Translations under genes and position numbers: made by a program
The notes under the pieces: generated by a model
Databases searched by the model: none
What the model saw: the letters and a program-made list of their open reading frames with translations, nothing else
Told to the model about the DNA's origin: nothing
Part shown: positions 40,298 through 49,926 of the stretch, piece after piece
How positions within the stretch are numbered: the stretch's first letter is position 1
Layout of the letters: each line of letters starts with the position of its first letter
NCBI RefSeq assembly: GCF_002105755.1
Contig: NZ_CP020821.1
Coordinates: 2,418,001-2,482,000 of the forward strand
Origin: Mycobacterium colombiense CECT 3035
GTDB lineage: Bacteria > Actinomycetota > Actinomycetes > Mycobacteriales > Mycobacteriaceae
DNA length: 64,000 bases
Direction of reading: 5' to 3'

Positions 40298-42277
40298 TCA
40301 TGCGCCGGCTCCAACCGTTGCTGCCGCCATCTTGGCGACCATTGTCTTGTCGTTCTCCACTTCGGCCAGCGTCCCGCCCAGGGCGGCGCGGATGACGCGG
40401 CCGATCTCGTCGGCCAGGAAGGCGACACCCTGCACCTTGCTTACCGACTGCACGTCGACCAGGTACTTGCCACGCAGCAGGAACGCCAGCTGGCCCAGGT
40501 TCATTTCCGGCGCCACCACCTGCGGGTAGCGGCGCAGCACCTCGCCCAGGTTGGCCGGGAACGGGTTGAGGTAGCGCAAGTGGGCGTGCGCCACCTTGAT
40601 GCCCTTGCGCCGGGCGCGCCGGCAGGCCTCACCGATCGGGCCGTAGGAGCTGCCCCACCCGATCAGCAGCAGCTCGGCGTCGCCGGTCGGGTCGTCGACC
40701 TCCAGGTCGGGCACCGAGATGCCGTCGATCTTGGCCTGCCGCAACCGGACCATGAGGTCGTGGTTGACCGGCTCATAGGAGATGTTGCCCGAGCCGTTCG
40801 CCGCTTCCAGCCCGCCGATGCGGTGCTCGAGCCCCGGGGTGCCCGGCACGGCGAATTGCCGGGCCAGCGTCTCCGGGTCCCGCGCGTAGGGCTGGAAAGG
40901 CTCGTCCGGCTTGGCGAAGGTGTGCGTGATGCGCGGCAGCGTGCTGACGTCCGGAATGCGCCAGGGCTCGGATCCATTGGCGATCGCCCCGTCGGACAAC
41001 ACGATCACCGGGGTGTGATAGGACACCGCGATGCGCGCCGCCTCCAGCGCGGTCTCGAAGCAGTCCGAGGGCGACCGCGGGGCCAGCACCGCGACCGGTG
41101 ACTCGCCGTTGCGTCCGAACAACGCCTGCAGCAGGTCGGCCTGCTCGGTCTTGGTGGGCAGCCCGGTCGAGGGCCCGCCGCGCTGCACGTCGACCACGAG
41201 CAGCGGCAGCTCGGTCATCACGGCCAGCCCGAGCGCCTCGGACTTCAGCGAAATGCCCGGGCCCGAGGTGGTGGTGACGCCCAGCGCGCCGCCGTACGAG
41301 GCGCCGATGGCCGCGCAGATGCCACCGATCTCGTCCTCGGCCTGGAACGTCATGACGTTGAAGTTCTTGTGCTTGGACAGCTCGTGCAGGATGTCCGAGG
41401 CGGGGGTGATCGGGTAGCTGCCGAGCAGGACCGGAATGTCGGCCAGCTGGCCGGCGGCCACGATGCCGTACGCCAGCGCGGTGTTGCCGGAGATCTGGCG
41501 GTATTCGCCCGACGGCAGGGTCGCCCGCGACACCTCGTAGGTGGTGCCGAAGGCCTCGGTCGTTTCGCCGTAGTTCCAGCCCGCCTTCAGCGCCAGCACG
41601 TTGGTCTCGGCGACCTCGGGCTTGCGCGCGAACTTCTCCCGGATGAACTTCTCGCTGGTTTCGATCGGCCGCCCGTACATCCAGGACAGCAGGCCCAGCG
41701 CGAACATGTTCTTGGCGCGCTGGCCGTCCTTCTTCGTGGCGCCGATCGCCTCGACGGCCCCGAGCGTCAGCGTGGTCATCGCGACGGAATGCACCACGTA
41801 GTCCGACAACTCGTCGGTCTCCAGCGGGTTGGTGACGTAGCCGACCTTGGTCAGGTTGCGCTTGGTGAACTCGTCGGAGTTGGCGATCACCATTCCACCG
41901 CGGGGCAGGTCGCCGATATTGGCTTTGAGCGCAGCGGGATTCATCGCGACGAGGACGTCGGGCCGGTCGCCGGCCGTCAGGATGTCGTAGTCGGCGATCT
42001 GAATCTGGAAGGACGAGACGCCGGGCAGCGTGCCTGCGGGGGCGCGGATCTCGGCGGGATAGTTGGGCTGGGTGGCCAGGTCGTTACCGAAAAGCGCTGC
42101 CTCAGACGTGAACCGGTCACCGGTGAGCTGCATGCCGTCTCCGGAGTCCCCGGCGAAGCGAATGACGACTTGTTCGAGGCGCTGACGGGCAGATCCGTTG
42201 GGGGAAGCCCCATTCTGTGAGTCTGATCCGGCTCCGCTGCCGTTCGGATCCACGTCTTTGCCCTCCACTTTGTTCAC
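40298..42277 (-). CDS. korA: 2-oxoglutarate:ferredoxin oxidoreductase, alpha subunit
   Basis: The 659-residue subunit fuses a gamma domain (about 36-220: VIRFAGDSGDGMQLTGDRF, IRAPAGTLPGVSSFQIQI) to an alpha domain (from about 250: ISGNTALAYGIVAAG, YPITPASDILHELSK, FQAEDEIGGICAAIGASYGG), the usual order for this family. An Asn/Gly/Ser-rich N-terminal tail of about 30 residues precedes the gamma domain. It forms the substrate-binding part of the complex with KorB. The gene is first in the korA-korB-mobA run. The 285 bp between it and clpX hold no gene; M. tuberculosis has the transporter Rv2456c there. Confidence 0.95.
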   Translation of the reverse strand: MNKVEGKDVDPNGSGAGSDSQNGASPNGSARQRLEQVVIRFAGDSGDGMQLTGDRFTSEAALFGNDLATQPNYPAEIRAPAGTLPGVSSFQIQIADYDILTAGDRPDVLVAMNPAALKANIGDLPRGGMVIANSDEFTKRNLTKVGYVTNPLETDELSDYVVHSVAMTTLTLGAVEAIGATKKDGQRAKNMFALGLLSWMYGRPIETSEKFIREKFARKPEVAETNVLALKAGWNYGETTEAFGTTYEVSRATLPSGEYRQISGNTALAYGIVAAGQLADIPVLLGSYPITPASDILHELSKHKNFNVMTFQAEDEIGGICAAIGASYGGALGVTTTSGPGISLKSEALGLAVMTELPLLVVDVQRGGPSTGLPTKTEQADLLQALFGRNGESPVAVLAPRSPSDCFETALEAARIAVSYHTPVIVLSDGAIANGSEPWRIPDVSTLPRITHTFAKPDEPFQPYARDPETLARQFAVPGTPGLEHRIGGLEAANGSGNISYEPVNHDLMVRLRQAKIDGISVPDLEVDDPTGDAELLLIGWGSSYGPIGEACRRARRKGIKVAHAHLRYLNPFPANLGEVLRRYPQVVAPEMNLGQLAFLLRGKYLVDVQSVSKVQGVAFLADEIGRVIRAALGGTLAEVENDKTMVAKMAAATVGAGA

Positions 42278-42562
42278 CGGACAGACGCCGCGCGCAAAAC
42301 TAGGTTACGCCCGTGAAAGCGACTTTCCGGCCGTCTCGGTTTGATGTCACTGGAAGTATCAATTATGGCACTGATTTGCGGTCGCCATCGCCGGCTCCCA
42401 GCCGTCATCTCGGCCGCATCGGGATCCAAAAGACGACGTCAGCGACGTGCTACCGATCAGTAGCACAGCAAACTGTGGCGTTGGTCACGTCGACGCGCGT
42501 CGCCCGGCCAGCAAAACACGCCCGGCGATCGGCACGGGACCCCGCCGGGCGGACGGGCGGAC

Positions 42563-43843
42563 TTAGGCGCTCTTGTCGCGACGCTCGGAACGGGACGGCT
42601 TGCGCGGCACGATCGTCGGCAGCACGTTGTCCTGGACGGTCTCCTTGGTCACCACGACCTTGGCGACGTCGTCGCGGCTCGGGATGTCATACATCACCGG
42701 CAGCAGGACCTCTTCCATGATGGCCCGCAGGCCACGAGCCCCGGTGCCGCGGTGGATCGCCTGGTCGGCGATCGCTTCCAGGGCGTCGTCGGAGAACTCG
42801 AGCTCCACGTTGTCCATCTCGAAGAGCCGGGTGTACTGCTTGACCAGCGCGTTCTTCGGCTCGGACAGGATCTTGACCAGCGATTCGCGGTCCAGGTTGG
42901 TCACCGAGGCGACCACCGGAAGCCGGCCGATGAACTCGGGGATCAGGCCGAACTTGATCAGGTCCTCGGGCATCACGTCGGAGAAGTGGTCGGTGGTGTC
43001 GATCTCGGCCTTGGAGCGCACCTCGGCGCCGAAGCCCAGGCCGCGCTTGCCGACGCGCTCGTAGATGATCTTCTCCAGGCCCGCGAAGGCCCCGGCGACG
43101 ATGAACAGCACGTTGGTGGTGTCGATTTGGATGAACTCCTGGTGCGGGTGCTTGCGCCCGCCCTGCGGGGGAACCGAGGCCTGGGTGCCTTCCAGGATCT
43201 TGAGCAGGGCCTGCTGGACGCCCTCCCCGGAGACGTCGCGGGTGATCGACGGGTTCTCGCTCTTGCGGGCGATCTTGTCGACCTCGTCGATGTAGATGAT
43301 GCCGGTCTCGGCGCGCTTGACGTCGTAGTCGGCGGCCTGGATCAGCTTGAGCAAGATGTTCTCGACGTCCTCACCGACGTAACCGGCTTCGGTCAGGGCG
43401 GTGGCGTCGGCGATGGCGAACGGCACGTTGAGCATCTTGGCGAGCGTCTGGGCCAGGTAGGTCTTGCCGCAACCGGTCGGTCCGAGCATCAGAATGTTGG
43501 ACTTGGTCAGCTCGACCGGCTCGTGGCGCGAGTCGCGACCCTTTTCACCGGCCTGGATCCGCTTGTAGTGGTTGTAGACGGCGACGGCCAGCGTCCGCTT
43601 GGCGGTGTCCTGCCCGATGACGTATCCCTCGAGGAACTCCCGGATCTCGATCGGCTTGGGAAGCTCATCGAGCTTCACGTCGTCAGCGTCGGCGAGCTCC
43701 TCTTCGATGATCTCGTTGCAGAGGTCGATGCATTCATCGCAGATGTATACGCCGGGGCCAGCAATAAGCTTCTTGACCTGCTTCTGGCTCTTCCCGCAGA
43801 ACGAGCACTTCAGCAGGTCACCGCCGTCTCCGATCCGTGCCAT
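42563..43843 (-). CDS. clpX: ClpX ATP-dependent unfoldase
   Basis: ClpX unfolds tagged proteins and feeds them to the ClpP1P2 protease encoded nearby. The 426-residue protein has the N-terminal zinc domain with Cys13, Cys16, Cys35 and Cys38, Walker A GPTGCGKT (121-128), the pore loop GYVG (154-157), Walker [10 protein letters not shown] (182-190), the RKH-type loop in [11 protein letters not shown] and the ClpP-contact loop region [15 protein letters not shown]. The C-terminus ends in a basic tail. ATG 43843 starts directly before the zinc domain. The gene stands alone, divergent from mmuM. Confidence 0.97.
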   Translation of the reverse strand: MARIGDGGDLLKCSFCGKSQKQVKKLIAGPGVYICDECIDLCNEIIEEELADADDVKLDELPKPIEIREFLEGYVIGQDTAKRTLAVAVYNHYKRIQAGEKGRDSRHEPVELTKSNILMLGPTGCGKTYLAQTLAKMLNVPFAIADATALTEAGYVGEDVENILLKLIQAADYDVKRAETGIIYIDEVDKIARKSENPSITRDVSGEGVQQALLKILEGTQASVPPQGGRKHPHQEFIQIDTTNVLFIVAGAFAGLEKIIYERVGKRGLGFGAEVRSKAEIDTTDHFSDVMPEDLIKFGLIPEFIGRLPVVASVTNLDRESLVKILSEPKNALVKQYTRLFEMDNVELEFSDDALEAIADQAIHRGTGARGLRAIMEEVLLPVMYDIPSRDDVAKVVVTKETVQDNVLPTIVPRKPSRSERRDKSA

Positions 43844-44173
43844 GGTGCGTCAGCGCCTACTTCCTGTTCGCCTTGGTCTTGCCTGTCCCCGCATGTATTC
43901 ACCGACGCTACCCGTTTGTTCGGGCCCGACGCGACCATAAGGGCCGAATCGCGTCAGTGGTATTCATGCCTGTTCCGTATGGATGAAACATATAGCCAGA
44001 CGGTGCCCGTCATTCGCGAAAGGCGCGCTTTGCGTGTCTTTGGCGTGTCGCGGTCGTGATGCGACCGAGGCTGACTGCCCTCCGACCTTGCTTCGGTGTG
44101 GAGGTGCCAACCCAACGCCAACATTCACGCGAGGCCTGGGTGGACCCCCAGGAATTCACCCTACAGTGGCGAG
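43844..44173. other. Divergent clpX-mmuM intergenic region
   Basis: These 330 bp should carry the promoters of clpX and mmuM. No gene is supported. CGCGAAAGGCG (44015-44025) has the CGC-N5-GCG outline of a ClgR box but misses one conserved inner base, so I do not call it as a site. Several short frames cross the region without ribosome sites. Confidence 0.35.
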
Positions 44174-45097
44174 GTGGGTTTGGCGGGGGGCTTTGCATGG
44201 CCCGGCGGATCCGTGTTGCTCGACGGCGGCCTGGCCACCGAGCTCGAAGCGCGCGGCCACGACCTGTCCGACCCGCTGTGGTCGGCCGGGCTGCTCGCGG
44301 ACGCCCCGCGGGACATCGCCGCCGTGCACGCCGCCTACTTTCGCGCCGGGGCGAGGATCGCGACGACGGCCAGCTACCAGGGGTCGTTCGAGGGGTTCGC
44401 CGCCCGCGGGTTCGATCGCCGGGAGACCGCCGGGCTGCTGCGCCGCAGTGTGGAGCTCGCCCAGGCGGCGCGCGACGAAGCCGGCGGCGCTGGGCTGCTC
44501 GTCGCCGCGTCGATCGGACCGTACGGCGCGGCGCTGGCCGACGGATCGGAGTACCGCGGACGCTACGGCCTGTCGGTTGCGGCCCTGGCGCGATGGCATC
44601 GGCCGCGGCTGGAAATACTGGCCGACGCCGGCGCGGACCTGCTGGCGTGCGAAACCGTGCCCGACGTCGACGAGGCGCAGGCCCTGGTCGAGCTGGTGCG
44701 CTCGGTCGGGAAGCCGGCCTGGCTGAGCTACACCATCGACGGTGACCGGACCCGCGCCGGGCAGCCGCTGGCCGACGCGTTCGCGGTGGCCGCCGGCGTC
44801 GACGAGATCGTCGCAATCGGGGTGAACTGCTGCGCGCCCGGCGACGTGTTGCCGGCGATCGCGCGCGCCGCGGCCGTCGGGAAGCCCGTCATCGCCTACC
44901 CGAACAGCGGCGAACGCTGGGATGGGTTGCGGCACACCTGGATCGGGCCGTCGCGGTTCAGCGCGCAACTGGCGAAGCAGTGGACCGCGGCCGGGGCGCG
45001 CATCGTCGGCGGATGCTGCCGGGTCGGGCCCGCAGAGATCGCCGAGATCCGCCGAGCGTGCAATCAGGGCGAAAAATCAGCGGAAAATTCGCCGTGA
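44174..45097 (+). CDS. mmuM: Homocysteine S-methyltransferase
   Basis: MmuM-type enzymes transfer a methyl group from S-methylmethionine (or a related sulfonium) to homocysteine. The 307-residue protein, homologue of Rv2458, has the barrel start VLLDGGLATELEARGHDL and the zinc-binding cysteines in GVNCC and GGCCRVGP. GTG 44174 was taken as start, close to the conserved core; the frame remains open 26 codons further left, and no start has a strong ribosome site. It converges with clpP2 over 43 bp. Confidence 0.88.
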   Translation: MGLAGGFAWPGGSVLLDGGLATELEARGHDLSDPLWSAGLLADAPRDIAAVHAAYFRAGARIATTASYQGSFEGFAARGFDRRETAGLLRRSVELAQAARDEAGGAGLLVAASIGPYGAALADGSEYRGRYGLSVAALARWHRPRLEILADAGADLLACETVPDVDEAQALVELVRSVGKPAWLSYTIDGDRTRAGQPLADAFAVAAGVDEIVAIGVNCCAPGDVLPAIARAAAVGKPVIAYPNSGERWDGLRHTWIGPSRFSAQLAKQWTAAGARIVGGCCRVGPAEIAEIRRACNQGEKSAENSP

Positions 45098-45100
45098 GTG

Positions 45101-45118
45101 CTCCCCCGCACGCGGGAG
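45101..45118. terminator. Weak hairpin between mmuM and clpP2
   Basis: CTCCC (45101-45105) pairs with GGGAG (45114-45118); an alternative inner pairing CCCG/CGGG also exists. It lies right after the mmuM stop and 23 bp from the clpP2 stop, in a convergent gap. The stem is short, so this is tentative. Confidence 0.35.
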
Positions 45119-45140
45119 GTGCCCCCAGTTCGGCGATGCG

Positions 45141-45776
45141 TTACGCCGTCTGCGCCGAAAGCTTCCGGTACTCCAGCACGGTGTCGATGATCCCGTAGTC
45201 CTTGGCCTCTTCGGCGGTCAGGATCTTGTCCCGGTCGGTGTCCTTGCGGACCGTCGCGGCGTCCTTGCCGGTGTGGCGGGCCAGCGTGGTCTCCATCAGC
45301 GTGCGCATCCGCTCGATCTCGGCGGCCTGGATCTCCAGATCGGAGAACTGCCCCTGGATCACGCCCTGCAGCGAGGGCTGGTGGATGAGCACCCGGGCGT
45401 TGGGCAGCGCCATCCGCTTGCCCGGCGTCCCGGCGGCCAGCAACACCGCCGCCGCCGAGGCGGCCTGACCCAGGCACACCGTCTGGATGTCGGCGCGCAC
45501 GTACTGCATGGTGTCGTAAATCGCCATCAGCGAGGTGAATCCGCCACCGGGCGAGTTGATGTACATGGTGATGTCGCGGTCGGGGTCCAGCGACTCGAGG
45601 ACCAGCAGCTGGGCCATGATGTCGTTCGCCGACGCGTCGTCGACCTGCACGCCGAGGAAGATGATGCGCTCCTCGAACAGCTTGTTATACGGGTTCGACT
45701 CCTTGACACCGAAGCTGGAGTGCTCGATGAACGAGGGCAGGATGTAGCGCGCCTGGGGCTGGGTTTCGGGGTTCAC
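45141..45776 (-). CDS. clpP2: ClpP2 proteolytic subunit
   Basis: The mycobacterial Clp protease is a mixed barrel of one ClpP1 and one ClpP2 ring. This 211-residue subunit has catalytic Ser107 ([11 protein letters not shown]), His132 (VLIHQPSL) and an Asp in DTDRDK (about 179-184). GTG 45776 overlaps the clpP1 stop as GTGA, giving fixed coupling of the two subunits. The N-terminus [16 protein letters not shown] is the expected propeptide region. Confidence 0.96.
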   Translation of the reverse strand: MNPETQPQARYILPSFIEHSSFGVKESNPYNKLFEERIIFLGVQVDDASANDIMAQLLVLESLDPDRDITMYINSPGGGFTSLMAIYDTMQYVRADIQTVCLGQAASAAAVLLAAGTPGKRMALPNARVLIHQPSLQGVIQGQFSDLEIQAAEIERMRTLMETTLARHTGKDAATVRKDTDRDKILTAEEAKDYGIIDTVLEYRKLSAQTA

Positions 45777-46372
45777 TGGGCTTCTCCATTGGTGATGTGG
45801 GCGGCGCGGGTGATGATGTGGTCGACGAAGCCGTATTCCAGGGCTTCCTGCGCGGTGAACCAGCGGTCGCGATCGGAATCCGCCTCGATGCGCTCGATCG
45901 ACTGGCCGGTGAATTCCGCGTTGAGCCGGAACATCTCCTTCTTGATGACCGTGAACTGCTCGGCCTGGATGGCGATGTCGGCCGCGCTTCCGGTCACCCC
46001 GCCGAGCGGCTGGTGCATCAGGATGCGGGCGTGCGGCAGCGCGTACCGCTTGCCCTTGGTGCCGGCGGCCAACAAGAACTCGCCCATCGAGGCGGCCATG
46101 CCCATCGCGTAGGTGGCGATGTCGCACGGCGCCAGCACCATGGTGTCGTAGATCGCCATCCCGGCGCTGATCGATCCGCCGGGCGAGTTGATGTAGAGCG
46201 AAATGTCCTTGGTGGCGTCCTCGGCGGCGAGCAGCAGAATCTGCGCGCAGAGCCGATTGGCGATTTCGTCGCTCACCTCCGAACCCAGGAAGATGATGCG
46301 CTCGGACAGCAAGCGCTCATAGACCGAGTCCGTGAGGTTGAGACCCTGCGAGTTTGAACGCATGTCAGTCAC
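45773..46372 (-). CDS. clpP1: ClpP1 proteolytic subunit
   Basis: ClpP1 forms the other ring of the Clp protease. With the start GTG 46372 (N-terminus [20 protein letters not shown]) it has 199 residues; ATG 46363, three codons later, is also possible. Catalytic residues are Ser95 ([10 protein letters not shown]) and His120 (ILMHQPLGG), with Asp in DSDRDRWF. It is first in the clpP1-clpP2 transcript. A ClgR-type box lies 84 bp upstream, so induction under proteotoxic stress is likely. Confidence 0.96.
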   Translation of the reverse strand: MTDMRSNSQGLNLTDSVYERLLSERIIFLGSEVSDEIANRLCAQILLLAAEDATKDISLYINSPGGSISAGMAIYDTMVLAPCDIATYAMGMAASMGEFLLAAGTKGKRYALPHARILMHQPLGGVTGSAADIAIQAEQFTVIKKEMFRLNAEFTGQSIERIEADSDRDRWFTAQEALEYGFVDHIITRAAHITNGEAQ

Positions 46373-46455
46373 GACTGGGTTACCTGCTTTCTCGAGATCC
46401 GTATTCACGACACTAACCAACCGAACCCGCCGTTTCGCGGCCACGCACCCGCGTT

Positions 46456-46466
46456 CGCTCACAGCG
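46456..46466. promoter_or_regulatory. ClgR-type operator upstream of clpP1
   Basis: CGCTCACAGCG matches the core CGC-Y-N-A-N-R-GCG of the actinobacterial ClgR motif at every fixed position, flanked by TT and T as expected. It lies between the tig stop and the clpP1 start. ClgR is known to activate clpP1P2 in M. tuberculosis and in corynebacteria. Confidence 0.7.
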
Positions 46467-46477
46467 TCATGGCGCGG

Positions 46478-47881
46478 TCACTCCCCGGCGTCAGCCTCCG
46501 TGGATTCGCCGGCCTCGTCCGAGTCCTCTTCGGCGGCGGCGTTCGATTCGTCGGCCTCGGCTCGCTTGCCGAAGAATTCACTGGTGTCGATGGCGTTTCC
46601 GGCGGTATCGGTCACGGTCGCCGCCCGGATCACCTCGGCGATGGCCAGCGACCGGCGCACATCGGCGAACATGGCCGGCAGCTGGTTGTTCTCCTGCAGG
46701 TACGCCACCAGCTGCTGGGGTTCGATGCCGTATTGCCGCGACGTCGCCACCAGGCGCTCGGTCAGGTCCTCCTGGCCCACCTGGACCTCCAGGTCGTCGG
46801 CCAGGGCGTCCAGCAGCAGCTGCCGCTTGACGTCCGTCTCGGCGGCCGTCCGCGTCTCGGTCTCGAACTCCTCGCGTGACTTGCCCTGCTGGGCCAGCAC
46901 CTCTTCGAGCTTGGACTCGTCGTGGTCGAGGCTGTGCAGGGCGTTGTGCAGGGCGCTGTCGACCTGTGCCTTCACGATGGCCTCCGGCAGCGGCACCTCG
47001 ACCTGCTCGAGCAGCGTGTCCAGGGCGGCCTCGCGGATGTTCTCGGCTTGCTGCGCGCGCTTGGTCCGGCCGACCTGCTCGCGCAGGTTGGCCTTCAGCT
47101 CCTCGATGGTGTCGAACTCGCTGGCCAATTGCGCGAACTCGTCATCGGGCTCGGGCAGCTCGCGTTCCTTGATCGACTTGACCGTGACGGTCACCTGCGC
47201 GTCCTTGCCCGCGTGCTCGCCGGTCGCCAGCTGCGCGGTGAACTCCTTGGACTCGTCGACGGACAAACCGACCAGCGCCTCGTCCAGGCCCGCGATGAGC
47301 CGGCCCGAGCCGACCTCGTGGGACAGGCCCTGCGCGGCGGCGCCCGGAATCTCTTCGCCGTCGATGGTGGCCGACAAGTCGATCGAGACGAAGTCGCCGT
47401 CGGCGACAGGGCGGTCCACTCCGGTCAGGGTGCCGAATCGGGCACGCAGCGACTGCAGTTCGGCGTCCACGTCCTCGTCGCTGACCTCGATCGGGTCCAC
47501 CGAGACCTTCAGCGCGCCCGGGTCCGGCAGGGTCAGCTTGGGGCGGACGTCGACCTCGGCGGTGAAGGCCAGCTCCTCGCCGTACTCCTTCTTGGTGACC
47601 TCGATCTCGGGCTGGCCCAGCGGATGCACCTCGGATTCGGCGACGGCCTGCCCGTACCGCGCGGGCAGCGCCTCGGTGACGACCTGATCGAGCATCGCCT
47701 CACGGCCGAAGCGCGCCTCCAGCAACTTCGCCGGCGCCTTGCCCGGCCGGAACCCGGGCAGGCGCACCTGGCGGGCCAGCTCCTTGTAGGCGCGCTGGAA
47801 GTCGGGTTCGAGTTCCGAGAAAGGGACCTCCACGTTGATGCGCACCCGGGTGGGGCTCAACTGCTCGACGGTGCTCTTCAC
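46478..47881 (-). CDS. tig: Trigger factor
   Basis: Trigger factor binds ribosomes and nascent chains as a chaperone and prolyl isomerase. The 467-residue protein has the ribosome-binding domain with the loop PGFRPGKAP (about 43-51), an FKBP-type domain (about 155-240), and the C-terminal helical arms. The acidic C-terminal tail ([18 protein letters not shown]) is typical of mycobacteria. GTG 47881 follows GAGGAG and gives [19 protein letters not shown]. Its position upstream of clpP1P2 is conserved across bacteria. Confidence 0.96.
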   Translation of the reverse strand: MKSTVEQLSPTRVRINVEVPFSELEPDFQRAYKELARQVRLPGFRPGKAPAKLLEARFGREAMLDQVVTEALPARYGQAVAESEVHPLGQPEIEVTKKEYGEELAFTAEVDVRPKLTLPDPGALKVSVDPIEVSDEDVDAELQSLRARFGTLTGVDRPVADGDFVSIDLSATIDGEEIPGAAAQGLSHEVGSGRLIAGLDEALVGLSVDESKEFTAQLATGEHAGKDAQVTVTVKSIKERELPEPDDEFAQLASEFDTIEELKANLREQVGRTKRAQQAENIREAALDTLLEQVEVPLPEAIVKAQVDSALHNALHSLDHDESKLEEVLAQQGKSREEFETETRTAAETDVKRQLLLDALADDLEVQVGQEDLTERLVATSRQYGIEPQQLVAYLQENNQLPAMFADVRRSLAIAEVIRAATVTDTAGNAIDTSEFFGKRAEADESNAAAEEDSDEAGESTEADAGE

Positions 47882-47960
47882 GGGTGTGCTCCTCAGTGCT
47901 CGTTCTTTGCTCGTTGTTGCGGTCGGTGGGTCGTGCGCACGGCACGGGGGCCGGTCGTGC

Positions 47961-48037
47961 TGGTCGGGGTGACAGGATTTGAACCTGCGGCCTTCCGCTC
48001 CCAAAGCGGATGCGCTACCAAGCTGCGCTACACCCCG
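47961..48037 (-). tRNA. tRNA-Pro (anticodon TGG)
   Basis: On the minus strand the sequence folds as a full cloverleaf: acceptor CGGGGTG/CACCCCG, D stem GCGC/GCGC, anticodon stem TCCGC/GCGGA with loop TTTGGGA (anticodon TGG, reads CCA and probably other CCN), and T stem GCAGG/CCTGT with loop TTCAAAT. The CCA end is encoded (47961-47963). Confidence 0.97.
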
Positions 48038-48185
48038 CGCTGACCTCGATGATCCTAAGGCCCCTCAACACCGGGTTGGCCGCGGGCTTCGCAGCGACGT
48101 GGCAGACCTCACGGAGCGATCACAAAACCGAGTCGATTAGATTTGATCTTCGTCGCCAGCTACAGTCACGCTCGACTAAATACAT

Positions 48186-48256
48186 GCGGGCGTAGCTCAA
48201 TGGTAGAGCCCTAGTCTTCCAAACTAGCTACGCGGGTTCGATTCCCGTCGCCCGCT
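48186..48256 (+). tRNA. tRNA-Gly (anticodon TCC)
   Basis: A 71-base cloverleaf with acceptor GCGGGCG/CGCCCGC, a D arm with the loop TCAATGGTA, anticodon stem CTAGT/ACTAG with loop CTTCCAA (anticodon TCC, reads GGA and GGG), and T arm GCGGG/TTCGATT/CCCGT. The CCA end is not encoded. It diverges from tRNA-Pro with about 150 bp between. Confidence 0.97.
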
Positions 48257-48288
48257 CGGGCTAACTATCTGCTCGACGGAAAGGCGCC

Positions 48289-49479
48289 ATGAGCGACCTG
48301 AAGACCGACGCGACAATCCACGGATCATGCGCGTCGGACTTTGCCGGAGTTCGGGACGCGTTCGAGCGCAATTTCACGCTGGGTGACGATGTCGGCGCCG
48401 CCGTCGCGGTGTGGGTGGACGGGTCCCTGGTGGTCAACCTGTGGGGTGGCTGGGCCGACGGGGCCCGCACCCGGCCGTGGCGGCAGAACACCCTCACCAC
48501 CGTGTTGTCCGGCACCAAAGGCCTGTCGGCCACCTGCGTGCACCAGCTCGCCGACCGCGGCGAGCTGGATCTGCAGGCCCCGGTCGCCCACTACTGGCCC
48601 GAGTTCGCCCAGGCGGGCAAACAAGACATCACGCTGGCGATGGTGATGAGCCACCGCTCCGGGGTGATCGGCCCGCGTACCCGGATGCGCTGGGAGCAGG
48701 TTGCCGACTGGGACTACGTCTGCGAGCAGCTGGCCGCCGCCGAGCCGTGGTGGGAGCCGGGCACCGCACAGGGCTACCACATGACGACCTTCGGCTTCAT
48801 CATGGGCGAGGTGTTCCGCCGGGTGACGGGCCGCACCATCGGCCAATACCTGCGCACCGAGATCGCCGAACCGTTGGGCGCCGACGTGCACATCGGGCTG
48901 CCGCTGAACGAGCAGCACCGCTGCGCCGAGCGGGTCAACAAGCCGCACGCCCGTGACCTGCTGGCCGACGCGAAGGCCCCCGGCTACCCGACCAGCCTGG
49001 CCGAACACCCCAAGGCGGGGCTGTCCATCTCGATGGGGTTCGCGCCCGACGACGAGCTCGGCTCGCACGACCTGAACCTGTGGCGCGAACTCGAGTTCCC
49101 CGGCACCAACGGGCAGGTCTCGGCGCTGGGATTGGCGACGTTCTACAACGCGCTTGCCCAGGAGAAGGTGCTCAGCCGCGAGCACATGGACCTGGTGCGG
49201 GTCTGCCAGGGCGGGCTGGACACCGACCTGGTGCTGGGCCCGCGGGTCGCCGATCACGGCTGGGGCCTGGGCTACATGCTCAACCAGCGCTGCGTCAACG
49301 GACCCAACCCCCGGATCTTCGGTCACGGCGGGCTGGGCGGCTCGTTCGGGTTCGTCGACCTGGAGCACCGCATCGGCTATGCGTATGTGGCCAATCACTT
49401 CGACCCGACCAAGGCGAACGCGGACCCGCGCAGCCTGGTCCTGTCCAACGAGGTCTACTCCGTGCTGGGAGTCATCTAG
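48289..49479 (+). CDS. lipP: Serine beta-lactamase-like esterase LipP
   Basis: The 396-residue homologue of Rv2463 belongs to the beta-lactamase/class C esterase family. It has the SxxK motif with Ser74 and Lys77 (LSGTKG), a Tyr in QGYHMTTFGF acting as the general base, and the HGG motif in FGHGGLGGSFG. Such enzymes hydrolyse short-chain esters; some LipP relatives act on lipids or antibiotics, but the substrate here is not known. ATG 48289 starts 33 bp after tRNA-Gly. A strong hairpin terminator follows. Confidence 0.9.
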   Translation: MSDLKTDATIHGSCASDFAGVRDAFERNFTLGDDVGAAVAVWVDGSLVVNLWGGWADGARTRPWRQNTLTTVLSGTKGLSATCVHQLADRGELDLQAPVAHYWPEFAQAGKQDITLAMVMSHRSGVIGPRTRMRWEQVADWDYVCEQLAAAEPWWEPGTAQGYHMTTFGFIMGEVFRRVTGRTIGQYLRTEIAEPLGADVHIGLPLNEQHRCAERVNKPHARDLLADAKAPGYPTSLAEHPKAGLSISMGFAPDDELGSHDLNLWRELEFPGTNGQVSALGLATFYNALAQEKVLSREHMDLVRVCQGGLDTDLVLGPRVADHGWGLGYMLNQRCVNGPNPRIFGHGGLGGSFGFVDLEHRIGYAYVANHFDPTKANADPRSLVLSNEVYSVLGVI

Positions 49480-49490
49480 CGCTGCAACGC

Positions 49491-49525
49491 GAACGCGCCC
49501 TGCCGGATACCGGCAGGGCGCGTTC
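49491..49525. terminator. Perfect terminator hairpin after lipP
   Basis: GAACGCGCCCTGCCGG pairs perfectly with CCGGCAGGGCGCGTTC across the loop ATA, a 16-bp stem. It lies 11 bp after the lipP stop and 10 bp from the stop of the convergent secreted-protein gene, so it may serve both strands. Confidence 0.9.
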
Positions 49526-49535
49526 GTCGCGTGGT

Positions 49536-49859
49536 TTATCGGATCAGGGGTGCCAGCCGGGGGGCGGCGGGCCGCCCGGACCCCACGGGCCACCCGGGTG
49601 AGGCGGCGGTCCACCCGGCCGCCGGGACCCCACGGGCCACCCGGGCCCCGGGCCCGCCGGGGCCCCAGCCTTCGCGGTGCCAGTCATGGCAGTTGTTCCA
49701 GTCCCAGTTGTTGCCCCAGCCCGGGTCCCACCACTCACCCGGGCACCATTGCGGGAAGGGGCCGGGGTGGGCCTGCGCCTCGGTTGCGACGCCCAAGCCC
49801 GCCAAACCCAGCCCGCCGATTGCGAGAGCCGTTGCGGCCAAACGTGGAAGAGTTTTCAC
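49536..49859 (-). CDS. Secreted Trp/Pro/Gly-rich small protein, probably frameshifted
   Basis: GTG 49859 begins a signal peptide (MKTLPRLAATALAIGGLGLA, likely cleavage after AQA) followed by HPGPFPQWCPGEWWDPGWG and NNWDWNNCHDWHREGWGP, a layout seen in many small secreted mycobacterial proteins of unknown role. After GPGGPG the open frame gives an unlikely Arg/Ala-rich end. One frame over, the same DNA encodes GPGWPVGSRRPGGPPPHPGG and ends WGPGGPPPPGWHP with a stop at 49544-49546, the kind of tail expected. An extra base in the G/C runs near 49640-49650 would explain this, as real mutation or sequencing error. An in-frame longer start exists at 49898. Confidence 0.7.
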   Translation of the reverse strand: MKTLPRLAATALAIGGLGLAGLGVATEAQAHPGPFPQWCPGEWWDPGWGNNWDWNNCHDWHREGWGPGGPGARVARGVPAAGWTAASPGWPVGSGRPAAPRLAPLIR

Positions 49860-49926
49860 GGAACGCTTTATACCCGAATTGATGCTTTGGCTAAACAATT
49901 GCCGTCGGTGCCGTGGGCCGGCCGGT

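Noticed and set aside
38696..41101. An 801-codon open frame antisense to mobA, korB and korA
   Set aside because: It crosses three well-supported genes and has no family similarity.
44015..44025. Second ClgR box upstream of clpX
   Set aside because: CGCGAAAGGCG has the outline but misses a conserved pyrimidine, and it lies far from the clpX start.
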